Source: CAZDRI01 sp964508055
GTDB lineage: Bacteria; Pseudomonadota; Gammaproteobacteria; PS1; Pseudothioglobaceae
Direction of reading: 5' to 3'
Length of the DNA stretch: 5,600 nt
Assembly: GCA_964508055.1 (NCBI GenBank)
Contig: CAZDRI010000050.1
Span: 1 to 5,600 of the forward strand
Numbering within the stretch: position 1 is the first letter of the stretch; each line of letters opens with the position of its first letter. Below are positions 1-5,546 of the stretch, piece after piece. The notes below the pieces were generated by a model, which had not been told where the DNA came from, did no database searches, and saw only the letters and a list, made by a program, of their open reading frames with translations. Position numbers and translations under genes: made by a program.

Positions 1-1
1 T

Positions 2-55
2 TCCTAAGCCTTTCCCCAGTCAAACAAAAGTGCAATATGTTTCTGAACTTAAACA
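2..55 (-). mobile_element. End of a repeated mobile element, left copy (54-bp repeat)
   Basis: These 54 bases are the exact reverse complement of 5547-5600. Read on the minus strand from 55 outward, the repeat begins TGTTTAAGTTCAGAAACATA and runs off the window. The HsdS reading frame matches its family up to the residues GSAREI and loses the match where the repeat begins, so 55/56 is the likely insertion boundary. A 5'-TG terminus occurs in several insertion sequence families (IS3, IS30 and IS481 among them), but I do not recognise the family. No transposase is visible because the element body lies outside the window. The repeat could also be an assembly overlap of about 55 nt at a contig end, which would still imply a repeated sequence here. 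Confidence 0.75.
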
Positions 56-436
56 ATATTTCTCTGGCACTTCCCCAAGAATGAAAACGAGCATAGCGGT
101 CAAATTCTCTGCGGTTAAAATACAAAAATAAGTGTTCGGGCAAAAGTTTGTTTTCTTTTTTGATTTTAAATACTTGATAGGCAGGAGATAAGATTGATTT
201 ATTTTCATTTTTTAATAAAACGATTGTAAGCTTTTCTCCATTGCGAGAGGTTACAGGGCTAAATCCAAAATGGTTCTTTTCTATAACTTTGTAATTGGAC
301 ATATTTGTATTGGAGACATTTGAAATAGAGTTAATAATTTTTTTTTGAATGCTAATTCCTAACAATTTATTCACGGAAAAATCATTATTTTTTTACTAAC
401 TATTTCTATATACTCACCCAATTTTTTATAGTTCAT
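56..436 (-). pseudogene. hsdS: hsdS fragment: type I restriction-modification specificity subunit, frameshifted and truncated
   Basis: This is the start of a DNA-recognition subunit, which would direct a HsdR/HsdM/HsdS complex to its target. From ATG at 436 the frame reads MNYKKLGEYIEIVSKK, a typical HsdS opening. It then hits a run of seven A (plus-strand T, 388-394) and shifts into a frame ending at TGA (371-373). Adding one A restores a continuous HsdS frame: NNDFSVNKLLGIS, then KVIEKNHFGF, PVTSRNGEK, PAYQVFK, LLPEHLFLYF, REFDRYARFHSWGSAREI. These are hallmark segments of the first target-recognition domain. About 127 codons remain of a usual ~400. Homology ends at 56, where the 54-bp repeat begins, so the second recognition domain and the spacer helices are missing. 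The start overlaps the probable hsdM tail by 11 nt. It cannot give a working subunit as written. The frameshift could be decay, phase variation or a sequencing error, but the truncation stands in any case. Confidence 0.85.
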
Positions 437-788
437 ACTCCAACCCTTTAAATGCCTCGAGTAAATCTTGCCTTTATACGACTCAATCATCTCATCAATA
501 AGATTAACGATGCATTTTGGCGTGTAAAACTCGCCTTTTCCTTCTTTAAGTGCGAATTTACTCAGAAAATATTCATAAACCCGCCCGACTACATCTTGCT
601 CGTTATCTTTTGTGGTTTGGATATTGTTGATGATATCAACAAGTGCCGCCATTTTGCTAACGTCAAGACCAATACGAGAGAAATAATTATCTAGCAATAC
701 ACCTTTTAGAGGCTTGTTTTTTCTCAATGGTATGAAGTGCTGTGTCGATTTTTACAGCAATATCCGGTTGCTTGGCATTATTTTTGAA
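426..788 (-). pseudogene. hsdM: hsdM remnant: type I DNA methyltransferase subunit with internal deletion and frameshift
   Basis: This is a relic of an N6-adenine methyltransferase (HsdM) that would have modified DNA together with HsdS. Minus-strand codons from 788 read FKNNAKQPDIAVKIDTALHTIEK, written here as two overlapping frames. After an A6 tract (717-722) the match moves to the next frame and continues NKPLKGVLLDNY, GLDVSKM, DVVGRVYEYFLSKFA, GEFYTPKCIVNLIDEMIE and YKGKIY, ending at 461. In intact HsdM proteins KIY is followed at once by the SAM-binding motif DPxCGSGG and later by the catalytic NPPF. Both are absent. From 458 another frame reads EAFKGLEYEL and stops at 426-428. It resembles the C-terminal end of HsdM and overlaps the hsdS start. 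The simplest reading is an internal deletion of roughly 300 codons. The N-terminal ~90 residues are also missing, and a TAA at 789-791 closes the frame. No promoter was recognised, and no methyltransferase activity is possible. Confidence 0.82.
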
Positions 789-910
789 TTAAAAACCCAT
801 CTTAAGATGTTTTTTTGTTATGTGAGATATGAAGATGAGAACTATAAACAGGTTTTGGGTGTTGCTTTTCACATAATGTTGTAACTTCGTTATAACAGCC
901 CTTTGAGGTG

Positions 911-951
911 AGCAAATTTATTTTGCTTTTGACTTGCCTAAAAAAGTCAAA
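911..951 (-). repeat. Two adjacent perfect hairpins downstream of tRNA-Leu
   Basis: Positions 928-951 form TTTGACTT, an 8-nt loop and AAGTCAAA, an 8-bp perfect stem. Directly abutting it, 911-927 form AGCAAA, a 5-nt loop and TTTGCT, a 6-bp perfect stem. They start 15 nt beyond the 3' end of the tRNA in the direction of transcription. They could stop or process the tpiA-secG-tRNA transcript, but no clear U-run follows either stem on the minus strand, so an ordinary intrinsic terminator is not shown. The rest of 789-966 contains no gene I can support. Confidence 0.4.
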
Positions 952-966
952 TATTACAAATATTAG

Positions 967-1048
967 TGCCGAAGGTCGGAGTCGAACCGACACGGCAATA
1001 GCCACAGCCCCCTCAAGGCTGCGTGTCTACCAATTCCACCACTTCGGC
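967..1048 (-). tRNA. tRNA-Leu (anticodon GAG)
   Basis: The minus strand folds as a class II tRNA. The acceptor GCCGAAG (from 1048) pairs with CTTCGGC (968-974). The D-arm is GTGG-AATTGGTAGA-CAC. The anticodon arm is CAGCC-TTGAGGG-GGCTG, placing GAG as anticodon. A long variable arm follows, then the T-arm GTCGG-TTCGACT-CCGAC, with A as discriminator at 967. The long variable arm and GAG anticodon give leucine, reading CUC/CUU. The CCA end is not encoded (CTAAT follows), so it would be added after transcription. It lies 15 nt after the secG stop and is probably co-transcribed with it, as in many gammaproteobacteria. The restriction-modification wreckage lies on its 3' side. Confidence 0.97.
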
Positions 1049-1063
1049 AAAAGGATATAAAAA

Positions 1064-1435
1064 TTATTGAGTTGGAATATCTGAAATTGATTTTTTATTA
1101 GTATCTAAATTTGGGACACTATCTGTAGTTGTTTTTGTATTAGATTTTTTAGTATCAACATTTTGCATAATACTGCTAGTTTTTTCAATATTAGTTTTAT
1201 TAGCTTGACTTGATGCTAAATAAGCTAGAGTTAAACTAGTAACAAAAAAGCTAATAGCTAAAGAGGCGGTTAATTTATACAAAAAAGTATTAGCACCTTT
1301 TGAACCAAATACTGTGCCTGAGGCACCACTTCCAAACGCCGCACCAGCATCAGCACCTTTGCCATGTTGGATTAATATTAATAATACTAACCCTATTGCT
1401 AATAAAACATGAATAACTAAAACTATTGTAAACAT
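1064..1435 (-). CDS. secG: Protein translocase subunit SecG
   Basis: SecG is the small accessory subunit of the SecYEG channel in the inner membrane and assists SecA-driven export. The 123-residue product has the full family layout. A first membrane helix spans about residues 2-22, followed by the conserved cytoplasmic loop with QHGKGADAGAAFGSG and GTVFGSKG (23-47), and a second membrane helix spans about 53-73. A long polar tail (74-123) rich in Ser, Thr, Asn, Lys and Asp is poorly conserved in general and makes the protein slightly longer than many SecG proteins (~75-120). The ATG at 1435 gives the helix the right length. Only a weak AAGG/CAGG ribosome-binding site is seen upstream, inside the tpiA end. 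The gene starts 3 nt after the tpiA stop and is surely in one transcript with it. tRNA-Leu follows. Confidence 0.97.
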   Translation of the reverse strand: MFTIVLVIHVLLAIGLVLLILIQHGKGADAGAAFGSGASGTVFGSKGANTFLYKLTASLAISFFVTSLTLAYLASSQANKTNIEKTSSIMQNVDTKKSNTKTTTDSVPNLDTNKKSISDIPTQ

Positions 1436-1438
1436 ATA

Positions 1439-2188
1439 CTAACCTGCCTTACTACATATACCTAAAAAATCATCTGCTGTTAATGATGCTCCACCAATTA
1501 AGCCGCCGTCAATATCAGCACACGAAAATAAACTCTTTGCATTTTCTGCATTTACACTACCACCATATAAAATTTGTATTTTTTCAGCAATGTTTTTATT
1601 CTTATCTCCAACTAAGTTACGAATAAACTTATGCACATCTTGAGCTTGTTCTGGTGTAGCTGTTTTACCTGTGCCTATTGCCCAAACAGGCTCATAAGCA
1701 ATGATTATATTTTCAAATACATCAATTCCAACTTTGTTAATAACTGCATTTAATTGCTCTTTTATTACTTGCTCGGTTTTATTAGCTTCTCTATCAGATA
1801 ATAACTCACCTACACATAATATTGGAGTAAGTTCATTATCAAGAGCTGTTTTTACTTTTGCAGCAACCACATCATTACTCTCATTATATAATTCTCTTCT
1901 TTCTGAATGACCAACAATAACATACTTACAGCCAAAATCTTTAATCATATCAGCTGATACTTCGCCAGTAAAAGCGCCAGATGAATTGATATTTAAGTCT
2001 TGAGCCCCTACCAACACATTACTAGCTTTAGTTAAAGTTTCTGCTTGTGCTAAATATGGAAAAGGAGGACAAACAATAACTTTAGATTTAATATTTTTTA
2101 CACCTTTTGTTAAATCTGCTAATAAATCAGCAACAAACTCCTGTGAGCTATTCATTTTCCAATTACCTGCTACTACTTTTTGTCTCAT
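1439..2188 (-). CDS. tpiA: Triosephosphate isomerase TpiA
   Basis: This cytoplasmic enzyme interconverts dihydroxyacetone phosphate and glyceraldehyde 3-phosphate in glycolysis, gluconeogenesis and the Calvin cycle. The 249-residue protein has the normal bacterial length and all active-site elements. GNWKMN (8-13) contains the substrate-binding Asn9 and Lys11. VGHSERR (92-98) contains the electrophilic His94. AYEPVWAIGTGKTA (164-177) contains the catalytic base Glu166 and the flexible loop 6. YGGSVN (208-213) and GGLIGGASL (228-236) bind phosphate. The start is set by the invariant N-terminal VAGNWKMN. No Shine-Dalgarno motif is visible before the ATG, where the leader is almost pure A/T. It is the first gene of the tpiA-secG-tRNA-Leu unit, with a likely promoter at 2218-2246. 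Codon use is strongly A/T-ending, like its neighbours. Confidence 0.98.
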   Translation of the reverse strand: MRQKVVAGNWKMNSSQEFVADLLADLTKGVKNIKSKVIVCPPFPYLAQAETLTKASNVLVGAQDLNINSSGAFTGEVSADMIKDFGCKYVIVGHSERRELYNESNDVVAAKVKTALDNELTPILCVGELLSDREANKTEQVIKEQLNAVINKVGIDVFENIIIAYEPVWAIGTGKTATPEQAQDVHKFIRNLVGDKNKNIAEKIQILYGGSVNAENAKSLFSCADIDGGLIGGASLTADDFLGICSKAG

Positions 2189-2217
2189 AAATAATATATA
2201 CAGAAAAAAGCTTAAAA

Positions 2218-2246
2218 ATGATACGCTTAGTTTGCTTATAAAGCAA
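2218..2246 (-). promoter_or_regulatory. Likely sigma70 promoter of tpiA-secG-tRNA-Leu, with a palindrome over the -35 box
   Basis: On the minus strand TTGCTT (2246-2241) and TATCAT (2223-2218) are exactly 17 nt apart, 29 nt before the tpiA ATG. Each hexamer differs from consensus at two or three positions. The -35 hexamer is half of a perfect palindrome, TTGCTT-3 nt-AAGCAA (2232-2246), which could be a regulator site or chance. The 201-nt gap 2189-2389 otherwise shows only a weak hairpin (ACTTTT/AAAAGT, 2278-2294) and no gene. No strong terminator was found for ribF. Confidence 0.55.
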
Positions 2247-2389
2247 GAAATTGTCTGCTTTTAGAATACATATTTGCACTTTTATCTCAAAAGTAAATAT
2301 ATATTTTTAGTGCCATAGGCTATAGTATTTATTTTGCATATTTTCTTATTTTGTTTATGAAAAAAAATATGTTTTTATAGTTAGGAAGG

Positions 2390-3292
2390 TTATTTTACTG
2401 CCATTGCTAATTTACAATCTTTAGCTATTTGTTTTTTTAGCTCATTAATATCACTAAATTTTCTTTCATCACGAATTTTTGCTTTGAAAATAACTTTTAC
2501 CTGCTCACCATAAATTTCTTTATTAAAGTTAAATATATGTACTTCAAGTCTTTCTTCTGTGCCATTTAGAGTTGGTCTATTACCAATATTGGCAACGCCT
2601 TGATATAGTTTATTATCAAATATAACATTAACAGCATATACTCCATTAAAAGGGACATTTTTTCTATTAACATTTATAGTAGGAAAGCCTATAGCTCTGC
2701 CTTTTTTATCACCATGAATTACTTTAGCGATAATAAAGTATTTATGTCCTAACATTTTTTCAGCAGTATTAAAATCATTATTTATGATTGATTTTCTAAT
2801 ATTTGATGAACTTACTCTTATATTATCTTTTGTTACACTTGTTATTCTTTCTACAATAAAATTATATTTTTGAGATTCTTTTTTTAACAAATCAAAATCG
2901 CCTAATCTGTTTTTACCAAAACGAAAATCATCTCCTATCAAACAATATTTGATATTAAGTTTTGCTACTAATATATCTTTAATAAAATCCTTAGCACTTA
3001 AATTAGCAAACCTTTTATTAAAATTAATAATTAAAAATTTATCTAAATTAGTTTTTTTTAAAAGTTCATATTTTTCATGAAAATTAGTTAATTTAAGAAC
3101 TGACTCTTTAGAAAATAAATCTTTTGGAGAGGGATTAAAGGATATAAGTAATGATTTAATATTTAGTTTTTTAGCGTTATTATTAAGCTTATCTATAATA
3201 ATCTGATGCCCTAAATGAACACCGTCAAAATTGCCAATAGTAACAGCAAACCCTTGAGATTTAAGATTTTGTAAACCCCTTATAAAATCCAT
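2390..3292 (-). CDS. ribF: Bifunctional riboflavin kinase / FAD synthetase RibF
   Basis: RibF phosphorylates riboflavin to FMN and then adenylates FMN to FAD in the cytoplasm. The 300 residues match the family length. The N-terminal FAD synthetase (nucleotidyltransferase) domain has GNFDGVHLGHQ (20-30, the HxGH nucleotide-binding motif), GDDFRFGKNRLGD (120-132) and VSSSNIRK (160-167). The C-terminal riboflavin kinase domain has HGDKKGRAIGFPTIN (193-207), NGVYAV (216-221), GVANIGNRPT (232-241) and LEVHIF (249-254), with Glu250 the likely catalytic base. The kinase motif usually written PTAN is PTIN here, a mild change. The gene starts 2 nt after the metA stop without a clear Shine-Dalgarno motif, so its translation probably depends on that of metA. 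In many gammaproteobacteria ribF sits beside ileS and lspA. Linkage to metA is unusual and may simply reflect shared transcription. Confidence 0.96.
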   Translation of the reverse strand: MDFIRGLQNLKSQGFAVTIGNFDGVHLGHQIIIDKLNNNAKKLNIKSLLISFNPSPKDLFSKESVLKLTNFHEKYELLKKTNLDKFLIINFNKRFANLSAKDFIKDILVAKLNIKYCLIGDDFRFGKNRLGDFDLLKKESQKYNFIVERITSVTKDNIRVSSSNIRKSIINNDFNTAEKMLGHKYFIIAKVIHGDKKGRAIGFPTINVNRKNVPFNGVYAVNVIFDNKLYQGVANIGNRPTLNGTEERLEVHIFNFNKEIYGEQVKVIFKAKIRDERKFSDINELKKQIAKDCKLAMAVK

Positions 3293-3294
3293 AT

Positions 3295-4350
3295 TTATAG
3301 GATATTTAAAGGATTATTAATATCTATCTTTTTCATAAAAGGTTTTTTTCTATTTGCATTTGTTAATTGATATACTAAACCAATCCAATTATTAACTACT
3401 GCTGAGGCGCTATCATGCCAAGTATTATTAATTTTATTATTAATAATTGGGTCTGGAAAATCATCTATAGTAGCTTTATTATTAATAAGATTTTGGCGAT
3501 ATTCTCTTAAAATTGCCTTTGACTGTAAGCATAAATAATTATCAGGAAAATTAGGATATTCTTTGTTAATACCTTGAAGGAATAACTTAACCTCTCTTTT
3601 ATATTCTTTGAGCAGGCTTACAGTGTCATATTCAGGATGACCTTGAAAAAATACTATTCTAATTAAATCCTCACTCACTGCTAAATTTACCCCTTTGTTA
3701 CTGCTTACTAATATTTTCAGACCAGCATCAATAAATTGTTTTGCAGTTATTTGATTAAAACGCGAATGAGGCACATCAAGTAAAGTATTAACATTATTAA
3801 CTAATGGATGACTTCTATCTACAACTGTATGAGGATACACTCCCCAACATTTTTTATCTAATCTAATGCGTTTTTTCTGATAACGAAATTGCATTACCGC
3901 ATGAGTTGCTAAGCAAGAGCACAATGTTGAAGTTACATTTTCATAACTCCAATTAACAATGTTTTTAAGTTCATCATAAAATGGCTCTTTTTCTAATTCT
4001 GGCTGAGTAATATTAGCACCAGTAATAATAAGAGCATCTAAGCCCTCTTCTTTAATGTTTTCAAAACTATCATAATAAGTATTAATATGCTTTTTGGCAT
4101 TATCTCCCCTCTCAATACAATCTAAGGAGAAGGGATGAATGTAAAACTGTGCTATTTGATTGCTTTGACCAATAAGACGAAAGAATTGCCTTTCAGTTGC
4201 CTCTAAAGCAGCATCAGGCATCATATTTAAAAGCCCTATATGTAATTCTCTAATAGTTTGTTTATCAGCTCTTTTTTTTGATAGAACTTTTTCCCCTTCA
4301 GCCTTAAGTCTTTTAAATGATGGTAAATTAGAATGAGCAATAACAGGCAT
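3295..4350 (-). CDS. metA: MetA-family homoserine O-acyltransferase (probably O-succinyltransferase)
   Basis: This enzyme activates the hydroxyl of L-homoserine with an acyl-CoA, the first committed step of methionine synthesis. The 351 residues show the glutamine-amidotransferase-like fold of MetA. STLCSCLATHA (141-151) aligns with the MetA nucleophile segment, making Cys146 the catalytic cysteine. FFQGHPEYD (234-242) supplies His238 and Glu240 of the triad. LIITGANIT (107-115) covers the acyl-donor pocket. Two points differ from classical MetA: LNMMPDAALE (41-50) has Asp-Ala where LNLMPKK is usual, and the specificity position (Gly for succinyl-, Glu for acetyl-CoA users) appears to be Thr115. 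The protein therefore belongs to a divergent branch, and the donor (succinyl or acetyl) is not settled by sequence. An AGAGG ribosome-binding site lies 7 nt before the ATG. The start overlaps the stop of the ATPase gene (TAATG), a sign of translational coupling. ribF follows after 2 nt. Confidence 0.9.
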   Translation of the reverse strand: MPVIAHSNLPSFKRLKAEGEKVLSKKRADKQTIRELHIGLLNMMPDAALEATERQFFRLIGQSNQIAQFYIHPFSLDCIERGDNAKKHINTYYDSFENIKEEGLDALIITGANITQPELEKEPFYDELKNIVNWSYENVTSTLCSCLATHAVMQFRYQKKRIRLDKKCWGVYPHTVVDRSHPLVNNVNTLLDVPHSRFNQITAKQFIDAGLKILVSSNKGVNLAVSEDLIRIVFFQGHPEYDTVSLLKEYKREVKLFLQGINKEYPNFPDNYLCLQSKAILREYRQNLINNKATIDDFPDPIINNKINNTWHDSASAVVNNWIGLVYQLTNANRKKPFMKKIDINNPLNIL

Positions 4351-5186
4351 TATAAAACCTCTTCTATAAGATTATAAAAATCATCTACTATTTTACATTT
4401 ATGAAGTTTGTCACTTTCTATTACTATGCCATAATCTTTTGCAATTTTTTCATATCTTGGAATACGACTATAAAATAATTTTGGAAATATCCAGCGCACA
4501 AAATCATCAGGGTTAATTTGTGCTACATAATCAAGGTTTTTTTCTTGTAGATAATTGTTAATTTTAATTTTAAAAAAATCTGCTTTATAGTATAAAGGCT
4601 TAGGATTAGATATAGCTCTATTAATCAAAGTTTTTTCATTTTTATGGCTAGCCTTAATATAAATAATAATAGTATGCTCCGCTAATAGCTTTAATACATT
4701 ATTATCTTCAAGCTCACTAATACTACCTCCAGCATCATTAACAAAATGTGGGTAATTATAAATATCTTGAGCTTTTTTAATAAAGTCAGGCACATCTAAC
4801 ATAGCTTTAACTTCAGCATCATGATGTAATTTTTGCCTTCTTATAAATTCATCTAAAGGTAAGCCTCCTTTATCTGGATTGCCCACTTTGCCTAAAAAAC
4901 TGGAAATAGGAAGTAAGTTTTCAAAAGTAATATTATTACTAATATAAATTGAATCGCTAATTAACAATTCTCTTAGTAATTCATCTTGCATCATATGGTA
5001 TTTAATATTGTCTAAAATATGTTCATCTAAATACCTTGAACCTATACGATAATCACCTGAATAATGAAACCAATCGCCATTATTACGCAAAATATTAGCT
5101 ATATGAGTTTTACCAACACCAGACATACCTAATAAAGATATGCGTTTGTGTTTTAAGTTTTTAAATTTATTTTTAGCTGGTTTCAT
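4350..5186 (-). CDS. P-loop ATPase of unknown function, coupled to metA
   Basis: The function is unknown. The 278-residue soluble protein has a perfect Walker A motif, GMSGVGKT (20-27), at the end of the first strand (RISLLG), as in small nucleoside or metabolite kinases. No clear Walker B was identified; IIIYIKAS (163-170) looks like a core strand. Other segments that look conserved are HYSGDYRIGSRYLDE (41-55), FLGKVGNPDKGGLP (97-110), PHFVNDAGGS (136-145), NPKPLYY (194-200) and DDFVRWIFPKLFYSRIPRY (217-235). No signal peptide or membrane helix is present. I recall similar ATPase-annotated proteins next to metA-type genes in marine proteobacteria, but cannot confirm that here. The Walker A position supports the ATG at 5186, although no Shine-Dalgarno motif is seen. 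It is the first gene of the operon, with a promoter at 5222-5250, and its stop overlaps the metA start by 1 nt. A role linked to methionine or homoserine metabolism is a guess from position only. Confidence 0.88.
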   Translation of the reverse strand: MKPAKNKFKNLKHKRISLLGMSGVGKTHIANILRNNGDWFHYSGDYRIGSRYLDEHILDNIKYHMMQDELLRELLISDSIYISNNITFENLLPISSFLGKVGNPDKGGLPLDEFIRRQKLHHDAEVKAMLDVPDFIKKAQDIYNYPHFVNDAGGSISELEDNNVLKLLAEHTIIIYIKASHKNEKTLINRAISNPKPLYYKADFFKIKINNYLQEKNLDYVAQINPDDFVRWIFPKLFYSRIPRYEKIAKDYGIVIESDKLHKCKIVDDFYNLIEEVL

Positions 5187-5221
5187 TAGCTATTTTAAAT
5201 AACCTATATTAAAACTTAGGC

Positions 5222-5250
5222 ATTATACTTGATTGAGCATTTATCACCAA
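5222..5250 (-). promoter_or_regulatory. Likely sigma70 promoter of the ATPase-metA-ribF operon
   Basis: On the minus strand a consensus -10 box TATAAT (5227-5222) is preceded, after exactly 17 nt, by TTGGTG (5250-5245), a weak -35. Transcription would begin near 5215, leaving a leader of roughly 30 nt. That is too short for a SAM-binding riboswitch, so any control of this methionine gene would have to act at the promoter. No clear MetJ-box repeat (AGACGTCT) is visible. Confidence 0.6.
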
Positions 5251-5284
5251 AGCTACTAGGTGCGTTCAATATATATTACAAGAG

Positions 5285-5317
5285 TGTTGCAAAATGTAAA
5301 AAGCACATTTCACAACA
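5285..5317. repeat. Interrupted hairpin upstream of the operon promoter
   Basis: TGTTG (5285-5289) pairs with CAACA (5313-5317), and AAATGT (5292-5297) with ACATTT (5305-5310). A symmetric 2x2 internal mismatch separates the stems and the apical loop is 7 nt. It lies upstream of the minus-strand promoter at 5222-5250 and 22 nt before the GC-rich inverted repeat. The stem is A/T-rich, so the role (regulator site, repeat arm or chance) is open. Confidence 0.35.
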
Positions 5318-5339
5318 TCTTTACCCAAGTTGTTTGTAT

Positions 5340-5392
5340 GAGGAAGGGGAGTAAAATCAATAAGTTAAGAAACAATATATCTCCCCTTCCTC
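5340..5392. repeat. Perfect 12-bp GC-rich inverted repeat, 29-nt spacer
   Basis: GAGGAAGGGGAG (5340-5351) and CTCCCCTTCCTC (5381-5392) are exact reverse complements. The match resumes just outside, after a small bulge, as GTTTG (5332-5336) against CAAAC (5392-5396, sharing one C). The arms are among the most G/C-rich stretches in a strongly A/T-rich region, whereas the spacer is A/T-rich. There is no U-run and no upstream gene on the plus strand to terminate, so this looks more like a dispersed palindromic repeat or a small non-autonomous element than a terminator. Confidence 0.6.
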
Positions 5393-5546
5393 AAACTCCA
5401 TCCCCAATAAGCTATTTTGCAATGGTCTTATTACATTTGTATATTGTAAATTAGATATAAAACTATCAATTTTAATTTGATGTCTAAATAAAAAGATATA
5501 AAGTATAAATTAGACTTTTAAAATTTAAGTAATTTTTAATACTAAG

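Larger units (their letters stand above)
5251..5546. other. Intergenic region with inverted repeats, no supported gene
   Basis: About 300 bp lie between the operon promoter and the right-hand element end. The first part contains two inverted repeats (5285-5317 and 5340-5392). The last ~90 bp (5455-5546) are extremely A/T-rich, with one weak GTCTAA/TTAGAC pair (5482-5487 with 5510-5515). The only open frame of note (GTG at 5260 to 5454, plus strand, 64 codons) passes through the inverted repeats, lacks a ribosome-binding site and resembles no protein I know, so I do not call it. The region probably holds upstream regulatory DNA of the operon plus repeat debris. Confidence 0.5.

Noticed and set aside
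1..436. Intact phase-variable HsdS system, a possible new defence locus
   Set aside because: hsdM has lost its catalytic core, hsdS is cut off after ~127 codons and no hsdR is present. It is decayed rather than a working or novel system.
452..694. Plus-strand frame over the hsdM remnant
   Set aside because: It is the antisense shadow of clear HsdM homology.
802..1005. 67-codon minus-strand frame overlapping the tRNA
   Set aside because: It begins inside tRNA-Leu, has no ribosome-binding site and reads like random translation. No protein family was recognised.
1701..1910. Plus-strand frame over tpiA
   Set aside because: It is the antisense shadow of the intact tpiA gene.
2278..2294. Terminator for ribF (ACTTTT/AAAAGT hairpin)
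   Set aside because: The stem is short and A/T-rich, has no following U-run and lies ~95 nt past the stop. It is too weak to call.
5187..5221. SAM riboswitch or other leader control of the methionine operon
   Set aside because: The predicted leader is only ~30 nt, almost all A/T, with no stable fold.
5260..5454. 64-codon plus-strand frame starting with GTG
   Set aside because: It crosses the inverted repeats, lacks a Shine-Dalgarno motif and resembles no known protein.
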